A stretch of DNA of 64,000 nucleotides from Paenalkalicoccus suaedae (GCF_006965545.2 NZ_CP041372.2:3720001-3784000); one strand, 5' to 3'; shown: positions 44,924 to 53,448, counted from the first letter of the stretch. The notes: generated by a model from the letters alone, not told the origin. Program-made: numbers and translations.

Positions 44924-44956
44924 AAAAAACGCTAAATCTACTGATCCAGCGTTTTT
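44924..44956 (-). terminator. Terminator of the EAL/GAF protein gene region
   Basis: On the minus strand AACGCTGGATC pairs with GATTTAGCGTT and is followed by TTTTTT. It lies directly 3' of the EAL-domain gene. Confidence 0.82.
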
Positions 44957-44962
44957 CCTAGG

Positions 44963-47185
44963 TTATTTGACTCTTATTTGCATTTCTGCCATGACCCAAT
45001 GACTATATTCAGTTAATTTCGTAATATCATCAGATGATAGAACTCGAGGTTCTACATCTAATATACACAACGTACCAATTGCATACCCTTCGGAAGTAAA
45101 TAGCGGTACTCCCGCATAAAATCGTATCCCAAAGTTTTTTACATACTTATTACTCTTTAGTTCTTCATGCTTATACGTATCTTCTACTATAAAATAGTCC
45201 TTTTCATCTATCACCTTCGTACAAAACGATTGGTCTCTTGGAACGCTACGATTATTCCTAATCATGTCTCTATAGCTTGATGCGGACTTGATCCACTGCG
45301 TATCATCTGTTAAATATGTAATTAAACAGAGTGGTACTTGAAAGCTTTGACTGACTACTCTCGTAATGCGATCATACGCTTCCTCAAAATGGGTTCCTAA
45401 AATTTTTAGTGATTCCAATGCAAGTAGACGCTCTGCCTCCACCTTCTTCTGTCTTTTTTTATGCAGAATGTCTAAGTAAAGTGTACGTCTTTGACCAACA
45501 ATTAAATCACTAGCTTGTTCCGAAGCATGATAGAGTGCGTCTATTGCCATCGGCTTACTCAGATAGTAGCCCTGTAATTCATCACAACCTAAGTCTGTTA
45601 GTATTGTCAGCTGTGATTCTGTTTCTACTCCTTCTGCTGTTACATGAAGCCCTAACTTTTGAGCTAGCATTAAAATAAATGTAACAATCTCAATTTCCTT
45701 TGACTCTTCCTCATTATCAATTTGCTGAACAAAAGATTGATCAATTTTTATACCATCTAATGAAAATAGCTTTAAATAATTTAATGAAGAATAACTTACT
45801 CCAAAATCATCTATTACAACACGAAAACCTAATCCTCTTAAAAAATCTATCGTTTCCTTCCCACGTTCTACATCCTTCATAAGCGTATATTCGGTGATTT
45901 CAAGTTCAAAGCGATCTGGAGTGAGTCCATACTTTTTAATAATAGATACAATGCTATTTTGCACAATTTTTTCATCAAACATGGTAGAAGAAAGATTAAT
46001 TGATGTGATTGTCTTCTCAAAAATATCTGGAAAGCGAGTGATGTCTTCACAAACTTTTGTAACAACCCTTTCAGTCACTTTTTCTATAAGCGGAGACTTT
46101 TCCGCAATTGGTATAAATACTGACGGTGGAATTGTGCCTAACGATTGAGAAAACCACCTCACTAACGCTTCAACGTTAACATGTCCTGTTTGAGAGTGGA
46201 TTTTAGGCTGGTAATAAACGGTCAATTCCTCTGATTGAATAGCTTTCATAAGTTCTATTTCAAGAGTTAAATCATCTAAATACTTTTGCTGCTTAACAGT
46301 TTGATCATACACGTTTATAGAACCATTACCAGTGTGTTTTGCTTCTAGCATTGCATGTTGCGCATTAGTAATTAGAGTATTGGCACTTTTGTAATTTGTA
46401 CAAATACCGACACAACACGACAGAGGAATTTGCATGTTATTCACGTCATATGTGATCTGTTTGATGCTTTTAATGATTTGTTTAGCGACTTCTTTCGCAT
46501 CACTTAATGAGACATTTGTCAGGGCGACAATAAACTCGTCAGCCTCTACCCTTCCTATGATGGATCCTTTAGGTGAGACTCGCGATAGAGAATTTGCAAT
46601 TTGCTGAAGTAATACATTCGCTTTTTCAACGCCTAAAAATTCATTAGCCAATTTAAAACGATCAATATTGATATATAAGACATGAACGGATACATGCTCT
46701 TGAGACTGTAACAATATATTGACTTCCGCTTTCACCTTCACGATTGTCGGGAGCTTTGTTAAATAATCAATGTCCTCAATGGAGGCTAAAAGCTGGAGCA
46801 TCGCACGATCCGCCAGATCACTTGTGATGCCAAGCACATAGCGCACCTTGCCGGCTGTATCATGGATTGGCAAAAGTATGGAGGATGCGTATGTCGCTAC
46901 GTTTGTTTTTTTATTCATTTTATCTGAGTAAAAAACCGGCTCTTGTTCGTTGCAGGCCAGGTTATATTGATAGATTAAATTTTTCGCAACGTCTGGTGCG
47001 TAAACCTCCGCAATAGTTTTTCCTTTAAAACCCTCGGGAAGCGTTGCTAGTAATACTGCTTCCTCACTTGCCGCCTCATACACAACTCCTCGATCCGTTA
47101 CCTTCATAAGAAAGACCATGTTATAGAGCTTTGAGAAGAAATGAAATAAGTAGTGAGGATCTGCCTTCATATCGTATATCTCCAT
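44963..47185 (-). CDS. Cyclic-di-GMP phosphodiesterase with degenerate GGDEF, EAL and C-terminal GAF domains
   Basis: 740 residues. An N-terminal PAS-like region (about 15-125) is followed by a GGDEF domain (about 138-297) whose active site reads EADEF at 214-218, so diguanylate cyclase activity is probably lost. An intact EAL domain (about 305-555) has EAL at 339-341, FELEITE, DDFG, KIDQSF, AEGVE and QGYYLSKP. A C-terminal GAF domain covers about 585-740 (RDQSFCTKVI, FYAGVPLFTSEGYAIGTLCILD). The GAF placed after EAL is unusual, because sensors usually lead. The likely role is cyclic-di-GMP hydrolysis controlled by a small ligand. ATG 47185 has GGGGAGGGA. Confidence 0.92.
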   Translation of the reverse strand: MEIYDMKADPHYLFHFFSKLYNMVFLMKVTDRGVVYEAASEEAVLLATLPEGFKGKTIAEVYAPDVAKNLIYQYNLACNEQEPVFYSDKMNKKTNVATYASSILLPIHDTAGKVRYVLGITSDLADRAMLQLLASIEDIDYLTKLPTIVKVKAEVNILLQSQEHVSVHVLYINIDRFKLANEFLGVEKANVLLQQIANSLSRVSPKGSIIGRVEADEFIVALTNVSLSDAKEVAKQIIKSIKQITYDVNNMQIPLSCCVGICTNYKSANTLITNAQHAMLEAKHTGNGSINVYDQTVKQQKYLDDLTLEIELMKAIQSEELTVYYQPKIHSQTGHVNVEALVRWFSQSLGTIPPSVFIPIAEKSPLIEKVTERVVTKVCEDITRFPDIFEKTITSINLSSTMFDEKIVQNSIVSIIKKYGLTPDRFELEITEYTLMKDVERGKETIDFLRGLGFRVVIDDFGVSYSSLNYLKLFSLDGIKIDQSFVQQIDNEEESKEIEIVTFILMLAQKLGLHVTAEGVETESQLTILTDLGCDELQGYYLSKPMAIDALYHASEQASDLIVGQRRTLYLDILHKKRQKKVEAERLLALESLKILGTHFEEAYDRITRVVSQSFQVPLCLITYLTDDTQWIKSASSYRDMIRNNRSVPRDQSFCTKVIDEKDYFIVEDTYKHEELKSNKYVKNFGIRFYAGVPLFTSEGYAIGTLCILDVEPRVLSSDDITKLTEYSHWVMAEMQIRVK

Positions 47186-47360
47186 ATCCTGCTGTCCCTC
47201 CCCTAAAGATGTTAAGTAGACGTGCGAAAAAGATCTTAGTTTATCTAAATATTATCTATTGTAACAATAAATCGAACAAACGAACGACAAAATTTGCAAT
47301 ACAGAAAGTTTTTTTGCAACGCTCCCAATAAACTGTATAAAAGATGTGACAAATATTTAT

Positions 47361-47412
47361 TTGTGAAATGTTGAGCAAAAGTGTTGCAAGTGAAAATGAC
47401 ATATACTATACT
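47361..47412 (+). promoter_or_regulatory. Promoter of the NADH oxidase gene with a possible weak upstream Rex site
   Basis: The -35 element TTGCAA (47384-47389) and the -10 element TATACT (47407-47412) have an exact 17-bp spacer. Upstream, TTGTGAAATGTTGAGCAA (47361-47378) agrees with the Rex consensus at 14 of 18 positions and could be a second, weaker site. Confidence 0.6.
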
Positions 47413-47427
47413 AAGGTTAAGTTGATA

Positions 47428-47445
47428 TTGTGATTGTTTTCACAA
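47428..47445. promoter_or_regulatory. Rex operator
   Basis: TTGTGATTGTTTTCACAA has perfect arms (TTGTGA, TCACAA) and matches the established Firmicutes Rex site. It begins about 9 bp after the expected transcription start of the NADH oxidase gene, so Rex would block it when NADH is low. Confidence 0.78.
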
Positions 47446-47490
47446 ACAAGGATCATTCAACTTTTTTATACTTTTAGGAGGAATGTATCG

Positions 47491-48819
47491 ATGAAAATTG
47501 CAGTTATCGGAAGCACACACGCAGGCACGGCGGCAGTCACGAATATGGCTCAGCTTTATCCTGAGGCAGATATAACGGTTTATGAGCGTAACGACAATGT
47601 ATCCTTCCTGTCATGTGGTTTAGCGCTATATGTCGGCGGAGTGGTCGATGACCCGCAAGGTTTATTCTACTCCTCACCGGATAAGCTCCAATCACTTGGT
47701 ATAAACGTTAAAATGCAGCACGACGTGAAGAATATTGATACTGAAAATAAAACAATCGAAGCCATAAACCTTGTTACAGGTGAAGAGGTAATAGACCACT
47801 TTGATAAGCTTGTTATGTCTACTGGCTCATGGCCCATTCTCCCTCCAATTGAGGGAATGAAATTAGAAAACGTCTTATTAGCAAAGAACTACAACCAGGC
47901 TAATACGATTATTGAGCGTTCTAAAGATGCTGATCACGTAACCGTAGTTGGCGCAGGCTATATCGGCGTAGAGCTAGTAGAAGCATTTGAGCTTGCAGGG
48001 AAAAAAGTAACGTTAATTGATGGTGTCGACCGTATTTTAAATAAGTATTTAGATAAAGAGTTCACAGACACTGTTGAATCTGAATTTAAAGAGCGTGGCA
48101 TTGAACTACGACTTGGTGAAACAGTTGCTCGAATCGAAGGCACCGAGCATGTAGAAGCTGTCGTAACCGACAAAGGACGTATTGAAACAGACCTTGTTAT
48201 TATGTGCGTTGGCTTCAGACCAAACACAGATCTATTAAAAGGTAAGGTTGATATGCTAGCAAACGGCGCAATCAAGGTTGATGAATATATGCGCACGAGT
48301 AACCCGGATATTTTAGCAGCTGGAGACTGCGCGGCCGTTAAATATAACCCAACAGGCTCTCACACGTATATTCCACTTGCGACAAATGCCGTTCGAATGG
48401 GTACACTTGTTGCAAAGAACATTATGCAACCAACTGTTAAAAATGTCGGTACACAGGGTACATCCGGCTTACACATTTATGACTTAAACATGGCGTCTAC
48501 TGGTCTTACTGAAACGTCGGCAGAAGCGCTGGGCATTAATGTGAAAAGTATCACAATCAATGAAAAACACCGTCCTGAATTCATGCCAACATCCGAGAAC
48601 GTACAGCTTAAGGTCAGCTACGATCCTGCCACTCATAAGATTTTAGGTGCACAGGTCATCTCTAAAGCAGATGTTACGCAGTCTATTAATACGCTAAGTG
48701 TATGTATTCAAACTGGTATGACAATCGATGAACTAGGCTATGTAGACTTCTTCTTCCAGCCACACTTTAACCAGCCGTGGAACTTCTTGAATAAGGCGGG
48801 ACTTGCGGCAGGTCGGTAG
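47491..48819 (+). CDS. NADH oxidase / CoA-disulfide reductase family flavoprotein
   Basis: About 442 residues. N-terminal FAD motif begins MKIAVIGSTHAG, the single redox Cys is Cys42 in FLSCGLALYVGG, and the NADH motif is VVGAGYIGVELVEAF. The second FAD motif is LAAGDCAAV. The C-terminal dimerisation domain ends NFLNKAGLAAGR. A single catalytic Cys places it with water-forming NADH oxidases and CoA-disulfide reductases. The Rex box ahead of it makes NADH oxidase the better call. ATG 47491 follows AGGAGG; an ATG at 47434 is inside the promoter/Rex region. Confidence 0.9.
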   Translation: MKIAVIGSTHAGTAAVTNMAQLYPEADITVYERNDNVSFLSCGLALYVGGVVDDPQGLFYSSPDKLQSLGINVKMQHDVKNIDTENKTIEAINLVTGEEVIDHFDKLVMSTGSWPILPPIEGMKLENVLLAKNYNQANTIIERSKDADHVTVVGAGYIGVELVEAFELAGKKVTLIDGVDRILNKYLDKEFTDTVESEFKERGIELRLGETVARIEGTEHVEAVVTDKGRIETDLVIMCVGFRPNTDLLKGKVDMLANGAIKVDEYMRTSNPDILAAGDCAAVKYNPTGSHTYIPLATNAVRMGTLVAKNIMQPTVKNVGTQGTSGLHIYDLNMASTGLTETSAEALGINVKSITINEKHRPEFMPTSENVQLKVSYDPATHKILGAQVISKADVTQSINTLSVCIQTGMTIDELGYVDFFFQPHFNQPWNFLNKAGLAAGR

Positions 48820-48826
48820 GTTATTT

Positions 48827-48890
48827 AGTTCAAGATCAAGTTACTAAGTTCAAGATCAAGTGCGGGACCTTCGGTCCCCTACGTAACGGT
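48827..48890 (+). repeat. Short interspersed repeat, family 2, copy 2
   Basis: AGTTCAAGATCAAG occurs twice in tandem (from 48827 and 48847). It is followed by a GGGACC-TTCG-GTCCC hairpin and TACGTAACGG. The order of blocks matches 5561-5616. A looser relative may lie at about 15369-15397. Confidence 0.62.
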
Positions 48891-48928
48891 TCGATTGATA
48901 ACTATACCCTTCCTTTTTATGGAGATTA

Positions 48929-48958
48929 CTGGGCGACAATTCGTTGCCCAGCTTTTCT
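48929..48958 (+). terminator. Terminator after the NADH oxidase gene
   Basis: Arms CTGGGC(G)A and TTGCCCAG with a TTCG-type loop, followed by CTTTTCTCTT. Confidence 0.75.
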
Positions 48959-49017
48959 CTTGTAGAGGGGTATGTATTTGGTAATAAATCGAATTGTGGC
49001 ATACTTCCTTAGTCCGT

Positions 49018-49235
49018 ATTACTTCTATCTATGTTTTGTTCTACTTCTTCCACCTTGCGTTTCATTTCTTCGAATTTCATTCTACTTCTTGTTTGCGACA
49101 CATTTGAACCAATTTCCGTGCTGTTTCCTGATCGTTCTGTACTACTTTTAGTAATTGCCTTCTTACTTCTCATAGTTTGCGAACTACTTCTTTTCTAACG
49201 TACTTCTCTCACGCTGCGTTCTACTTATACTAAAA
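49018..49235. repeat. Degenerate array with ~20-21-bp period, motif YTACTTCTT..TTGCG
   Basis: TACTTCT or close variants occur at 49020, 49042, 49062 and 49083 and again at about 49143, 49163, 49185 and 49200, with TTGCG-like words between. The period is 20-22 bp. It lies in the gap between the NADH oxidase terminator and the structured element and has no gene. Confidence 0.6.
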
Positions 49236-49269
49236 TTTGCTTTTCTTCACCCATTTTACGTTTAACATC

Positions 49270-49506
49270 CATTCTACCAAAACAAATACTCGCCCTCCTG
49301 AAGGCGAGCATCAATTAATTTACCGTAACCGCAGGTGCCACGTAGCGGTGTTTGCGTACTACCAGTGGTAGCCCTTACGCGAAGCGAAAATCCTTTTGTC
49401 CGCCCATTGGTTTGGCCGGACAAAATAGTTGAGTAAGCCACCGGTAGTTGCAAACTCCGCATAGGGGCACCGGAAGATGACCGCATTTGAACTTACTCAC
49501 ACTCCG
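49270..49506 (-). ncRNA. Candidate structured RNA / 3' region of the lipase transcript
   Basis: On the minus strand this segment can form five consecutive hairpins. They are GAGTAAG...CTTACTC with an inner CCGGTG/TACCGG; TTTTGTCCG...CGGACAAAA; GCGTA-CTACCA...TGGTAG-TACGC; ACCGC...GCGGT; and a terminator-like CTCGCC-TTCAGGAG-GGCGAG followed by TATTTGTTTT. It starts right after the lipase stop codon. The 70-codon frame here is uninteresting. No known RNA family is recognised, so this may be a processed 3' UTR RNA, an untranslated mobile-element relic or a strong terminator region. Confidence 0.4.
49278..49309 (-). terminator. Terminator closing the lipase transcript
   Basis: Arms CTCGCC and GGCGAG around an 8-base loop, followed on the minus strand by TATTTGTTTT. 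Confidence 0.7.
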
Positions 49507-51066
49507 CTAATACGTATTTCCTTCTTCGTCGATATAAATAGATGTAATAAGCGTTCGCTCAAAGCGTGTGCCTGATGCTGACTCTCCTTCGACATCAGCA
49601 GTAACCGTGTACAGCCCTTCACCAAGCTCCGGAACCTTCACCTGGTTACTTTGTTCATTAATCGCTGTTTGACGTTGTCCAAACAGATTTGTCTCTGCCT
49701 CTTCTTCAGGCGTAAACGTGATGTCGTAGTCAAGCATGACGTCGCGACTTACACCTCGTGCTTGTGCTCTATCAGGTGCATCCTGCTCTACCGTAATTTC
49801 TTTTAAATCCCCTGATTGCGTAACGTGTAACTGCTCGTTTAGAAGTGAATCAAAGGTGACAAGCATCGCATAGGCCGACGCCTCCTCCGTTGCAGTTGAA
49901 ACCGTCCACTCACCCGCTAACGGATCGTCCAGTTCAACTGTGTGGTGATACGCCCCCTCAAAAAACATTGTCTCATCCGCGACTGATTCCACGTGGAACG
50001 TCTCTACTGTTGTTTCGCCTGGAGCAAGAAGGTCTAGGGTATCGTGCTCTGTTGCACTGAGCCAGTTAATGACGATTCCTGTTGCTTCCTCCTCGACATA
50101 AAAAGTCTCTGATGCCTCACCAAACTGCTCACCTCCGCGTACGAGCACCTGTAGCTCTTCTTCTGCTACCTTAGCCTGCTCTCTCGCCGCTTCCTCCATC
50201 TGCGCTACTCTAAAGCTTCCGATCGTGAGCTGAGGACGGAAAATAGAGAAGACATTCGATCCAATGTTGACCTCTCCGTGATTCCAATTCCCAACGGCAA
50301 GCATTGGTGCATACGGAAGAGTCGCACTTGCAACGGATACAACGCCATCGCTCGGTCCGCTAATAAATCCGCTACCAAACCAGTAGCTACTAAAAGCCGG
50401 ACCTGTGCGGTTACCCGCAATGGTGTAGTAATTATTTTGCGAACGCTCAAATCGGTTGTCGGTAATAGAGCGGAAATAGTTCATCGTTGCTGTTTGTAAG
50501 CTTTGTGTACCTGGGCTGTTTTGACCAATTAAATCCGCAAGCCAGCCAAGGCCTGAGCTATTTGCTAAGTCCGCAAGCTCACTTCCATAGTGAGGGGATC
50601 CTAGTGTAATTACATTGGAGACTAACGGATATTTCCCTTCGTGGATGAGCGCAACCTGTGTGTCGACTCCACCTTTACTGTAGGCTACGACCGTGAGTTT
50701 TTTCCCACCAAAGTAATTGGAGATTTGCTGTAGCTGGTCGGCCAGTAACGCACCATTATCCCAATAGCTTTGCGGTGTTCCGCCTGAATCAAATAATTCC
50801 ACAAATGCAGTCTGATAGCCCGCCTGCACGGCGAGATTATACATATTGTTATTTTGATACCAAACGGTAGAGTCGTTTGTCAGCCCTTGAACAAATACAA
50901 TGACTGGCTTATTCGGATCAACTACCGCCGGAGTCGCCCCAATACTAATCGCCCCTGGCTCCAAATCATTCCCCGGCGACTTAAAGCCTCCAGCTAATCC
51001 AACCGGCTGCACAAGCATCGACAACACTAGCATCACAACAAACCAAACAGTAAATTGCCTCTTCAC
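49507..51066 (-). CDS. Secreted lipase/esterase, alpha/beta hydrolase fold
   Basis: 519 residues. Signal peptide about 1-25 (cleaved near LAGG). The N-terminal hydrolase domain has PVIVFVQGLTNDSTVWY (oxyanion strand) and the nucleophile Ser in VVAYSKGGVDTQVA. GSPHYGSELADLA and the His in VGNWNHGEVNIGS complete the pattern of lipases with an Ala-x-Ser-x-Gly-type elbow (here AYSKGG). A beta-rich C-terminal half of about 220 residues (VARGGEQFGEASETFYVEE... ADVEGESASGTRFERTLITSIYI) may be a calcium- or carbohydrate-binding module and is very acidic. Start GTG 51066 follows AAAGGGAGAGG. Confidence 0.85.
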   Translation of the reverse strand: MKRQFTVWFVVMLVLSMLVQPVGLAGGFKSPGNDLEPGAISIGATPAVVDPNKPVIVFVQGLTNDSTVWYQNNNMYNLAVQAGYQTAFVELFDSGGTPQSYWDNGALLADQLQQISNYFGGKKLTVVAYSKGGVDTQVALIHEGKYPLVSNVITLGSPHYGSELADLANSSGLGWLADLIGQNSPGTQSLQTATMNYFRSITDNRFERSQNNYYTIAGNRTGPAFSSYWFGSGFISGPSDGVVSVASATLPYAPMLAVGNWNHGEVNIGSNVFSIFRPQLTIGSFRVAQMEEAAREQAKVAEEELQVLVRGGEQFGEASETFYVEEEATGIVINWLSATEHDTLDLLAPGETTVETFHVESVADETMFFEGAYHHTVELDDPLAGEWTVSTATEEASAYAMLVTFDSLLNEQLHVTQSGDLKEITVEQDAPDRAQARGVSRDVMLDYDITFTPEEEAETNLFGQRQTAINEQSNQVKVPELGEGLYTVTADVEGESASGTRFERTLITSIYIDEEGNTY

Positions 51067-51622
51067 ACTACCCTCTCCCTTTTCATCGAATGATCAGACC
51101 CCCCTATCCTTTATTGGACAGAAAATAGGGTCCAAGGTATAACACAAACGTCTGTATATTTCGGGAAGAAGAGGAGATATTCCTTCTAAATTCGAAATGA
51201 AATGTAAGTTATTAGAAAATAACTAATACTAGATGGGTTTATTTAGCGTTAATTTTAGTAGTATTTGGTAGTTTGCGAGGTGATTTTCGGGATTGTGAAC
51301 ATAGTGTTACCAGAGTGGGAAGGAATTACGTGCAGGTTGAGGTGTCGAGGGGGGGATTTGCATCAAGTCCATTTTTCACCTTGATTGCTCAACAACCTAG
51401 TCTCAAATCTAGATGTAAAAGAGCCAAACAGTCTTGAGCAAGTTAATGAAGTCTCATTCTGCTAAAATCGAATGACAATCTGGCAGCAAATATTAGCTAC
51501 GAAGAGGCATGCAGGAAACGTATCAATCTAACACACAACCACAAAAAAAGCAGAAACCAGCTTATAAATCGCCAGATCCTGCTCCTCTTTACTACCCTCT
51601 ATTTAACTAAGTGCTAATATTC
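51067..51622. other. Intergenic region between lipase and aldehyde dehydrogenase genes
   Basis: 556 bp. Apart from the terminator at its right end I find no gene, operator or repeat. A G-rich patch (GAGGGGGGG) at about 51348 has no clear meaning. The lipase promoter must lie near 51070-51250 but has no unambiguous -35/-10 pair. Confidence 0.3.
51541..51592 (-). terminator. Probable terminator of the succinate-semialdehyde dehydrogenase gene
   Basis: Imperfect stem AGCAG...GC against GC...CTGCT, followed on the minus strand by TTTTTTT. Confidence 0.6.
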
Positions 51623-53047
51623 TTAAAGCAACTGAGAGATATACTTTGTTTCTAAAAAGGCCTCTAAGCCTTCGACGCCACCTTCTCGACCGAGTCCACT
51701 TTCCTTCATACCGCCGAACGGTGCTTCAGCTGCTGATGGACCTCCGTCGTTCCAGCCAACGATGCCATACTCGAGCGCTTCTGCCATTCGAGTGCCTCGT
51801 GTGAGATTTTCTGTAAAGAAGTAGGCCGCGAGTCCAAATCGCGTGTTGTTTGCTTTGCGAATGGCGTCCTCATCGGATTCAATCACTTGGACAGGTGCGA
51901 CTGGACCAAACGTTTCCTCTTGCATAATAATCATATCGTCCGTAATGTTTGATAACACCGTGGGTTTGTAGTAATGACCACCTTGATCCGTGTAACCTTC
52001 GCCTCCAGTTAACACGTTAGCGCCTTTTTTAATAGCGTCCTGTACGTGACGGTCCACTTTTTCATACGCACCTTCGTTAATTAGTGGGCCAATTTCTACG
52101 CCTTCCTCTAATCCATTTCCTACCTTTAGCTTGTTGACTTCGGCTGTGAATTTATCAAGAAACGAATCGAGAACAGATGCGTGTACATAAATACGATTTC
52201 CACATACGCATGTTTGACCTGCATTACGGAATTTAGAACCGATAACACCTTTTACTGCTTTATCTAAGTCTGCATCTTCACACACGATCATTGGTGCGTG
52301 CCCTCCAAGTTCTAAGGAAAGTGTGTGCATCTTCTCTGCACTTTGCTTCATAAGCGTTTTTCCTACTTGCGTAGATCCAGTAAAAGTAAGCTTTCTTACC
52401 TTTTCACTATTAGTAAACGTCTCGCCGATTTCTTTAGGATCACCTGTGACAAGGTTAATGACTCCCTTTGGAATCCCAGCCTCTACACTAAGCTCCGCTA
52501 ATTTAAATGCGGTTAGCGGCGTTAACTCTGCTGGCTTCCCTACAAATGTACATCCAGCTGCAAGAGCTGGTGCCATTTTTCTTGCAATCATAGCGGCTGG
52601 GAAGTTCCAAGGGGTAATGGAGGCAACGACACCGACCGGTTGCTTAATAACATGAAGGCGCTTATCTGCATTCGGCGTCGGAATGATGCGGCCATAAGAG
52701 CGACGCGCCTCTTCACTGAACCATTTGATAAACGATGCCGAATAGGCAACTTCACCGCTCGCTTCTTTAAGCGGCTTCCCCATTTCGCGAGTTAACATAT
52801 CTGCAATTTCGTCTGTTTGCTCTAAAATAAGGTCGTGCCATTTCATCAAATATGTAGCTCTCTCTGCTGCCGGGAGTGCTGCCCAATCAGCCTGCGCGTT
52901 GTGCGCAGCCTCAATTGCTGCCTCCGCTTCCTTCGCTCCACCTTTAGGAACCGTGCCAACTAGCTCGCCGTTTGCAGGGTTGTGCACCTCTATTTTTTCT
53001 AAATCCTTTCCCGTCCACTCGCCATTAATAAAAAGCAATGTATCCAT
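51623..53047 (-). CDS. gabD: NAD(P)-dependent succinate-semialdehyde dehydrogenase
   Basis: About 474 residues, aldehyde dehydrogenase superfamily. Oxidises succinate semialdehyde to succinate (GABA pathway) or a related aldehyde. SITPWNFPAAMIARKMAPALAAG and LTFTGSTQVGK bind the cofactor. Catalytic Glu lies in LELGGHAP and the nucleophile Cys in FRNAGQTCVCGNRIYV, where the QTCVC pair is characteristic of the SSADH group. ATG 53047 follows AAGGAG; an ATG at 53089 lies upstream of it. No gabT or GABA regulator is adjacent, so the exact substrate is inferred. Confidence 0.9.
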   Translation of the reverse strand: MDTLLFINGEWTGKDLEKIEVHNPANGELVGTVPKGGAKEAEAAIEAAHNAQADWAALPAAERATYLMKWHDLILEQTDEIADMLTREMGKPLKEASGEVAYSASFIKWFSEEARRSYGRIIPTPNADKRLHVIKQPVGVVASITPWNFPAAMIARKMAPALAAGCTFVGKPAELTPLTAFKLAELSVEAGIPKGVINLVTGDPKEIGETFTNSEKVRKLTFTGSTQVGKTLMKQSAEKMHTLSLELGGHAPMIVCEDADLDKAVKGVIGSKFRNAGQTCVCGNRIYVHASVLDSFLDKFTAEVNKLKVGNGLEEGVEIGPLINEGAYEKVDRHVQDAIKKGANVLTGGEGYTDQGGHYYKPTVLSNITDDMIIMQEETFGPVAPVQVIESDEDAIRKANNTRFGLAAYFFTENLTRGTRMAEALEYGIVGWNDGGPSAAEAPFGGMKESGLGREGGVEGLEAFLETKYISQLL

Positions 53048-53144
53048 GTAGATCGACTCCTTCATTGTTAATTTAGGCAAATTATTCACTTTAGAACGAT
53101 TCCCTCTCTTGTATTAATTGAATCATCCGATTCATACGTCGATT

Positions 53145-53160
53145 TGTTTCATGTGAAACA
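53145..53160. promoter_or_regulatory. parS-like site
   Basis: TGTTTCATGTGAAACA agrees at 15 of 16 positions with the ParB/Spo0J site TGTTNCACGTGAAACA (one C to T change in the core). It lies in the gap between gabD and xylB. Confidence 0.5.
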
Positions 53161-53234
53161 TTTACTTGGGATATGAGACCAATTCTCAAGAAGGAAAATA
53201 CGAAAGTATTGCCTTTTAGAGCTAGCAGATGGAG

Positions 53235-53252
53235 TTATTCACATGTGGATAA
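53235..53252. promoter_or_regulatory. Two abutting, inverted DnaA boxes
   Basis: TTATTCACA (53235-53243) and TGTGGATAA (53244-53252, reverse complement TTATCCACA) are both perfect to the TTATNCACA consensus and touch each other. They are 75 bp from the parS-like site. Confidence 0.5.
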
Positions 53253-53392
53253 GTTCTATTTATTGATAGCTGAAGGAGGATACTAACAGATTCGTGTTAA
53301 TAAAAGATGAAGCTTGTTGATAGTCTTTCATGTATGAAGGAGGAAAATGGCTTGTTAGTGGTTCTTATTGACCGCATAATACCAAGCTTCAT

Positions 53393-53438
53393 TAAAAAAG
53401 CCCTTTTCGAGCAAACTCCTCGCTCGAAAAGGGCTTTA
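53393..53438 (-). terminator. Terminator of the xylB gene
   Basis: Perfect 16-bp arms (AAAGCCCTTTTCGAGC and complement), followed on the minus strand by TTTTT. Confidence 0.95.
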
Positions 53439-53448
53439 CCACACTTAT

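Larger units (their letters stand above)
53048..53392. other. Intergenic region between gabD and xylB
   Basis: The 345-bp gap carries the parS-like site and the DnaA-box pair. An 82-codon frame beginning at 53307 is not a gene: it runs into the xylB terminator and into xylB. The gabD promoter must be near 53060-53140. Confidence 0.4.

Noticed and set aside
49019-49235. CRISPR array at the ~20-bp-period regions
   Set aside because: Repeats are short and degenerate, spacers are not of CRISPR length (about 30-40 bp) and no cas genes are present.
49274-49486. 70-codon minus-strand frame after the lipase gene
   Set aside because: No RBS, composition unlike a protein, and it lies inside a run of five hairpins, so a structured RNA explains the sequence better.
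53145-53252. A replication origin
   Set aside because: Only two DnaA boxes and one parS-like site, with no AT-rich unwinding element and no dnaA or dnaN gene nearby.
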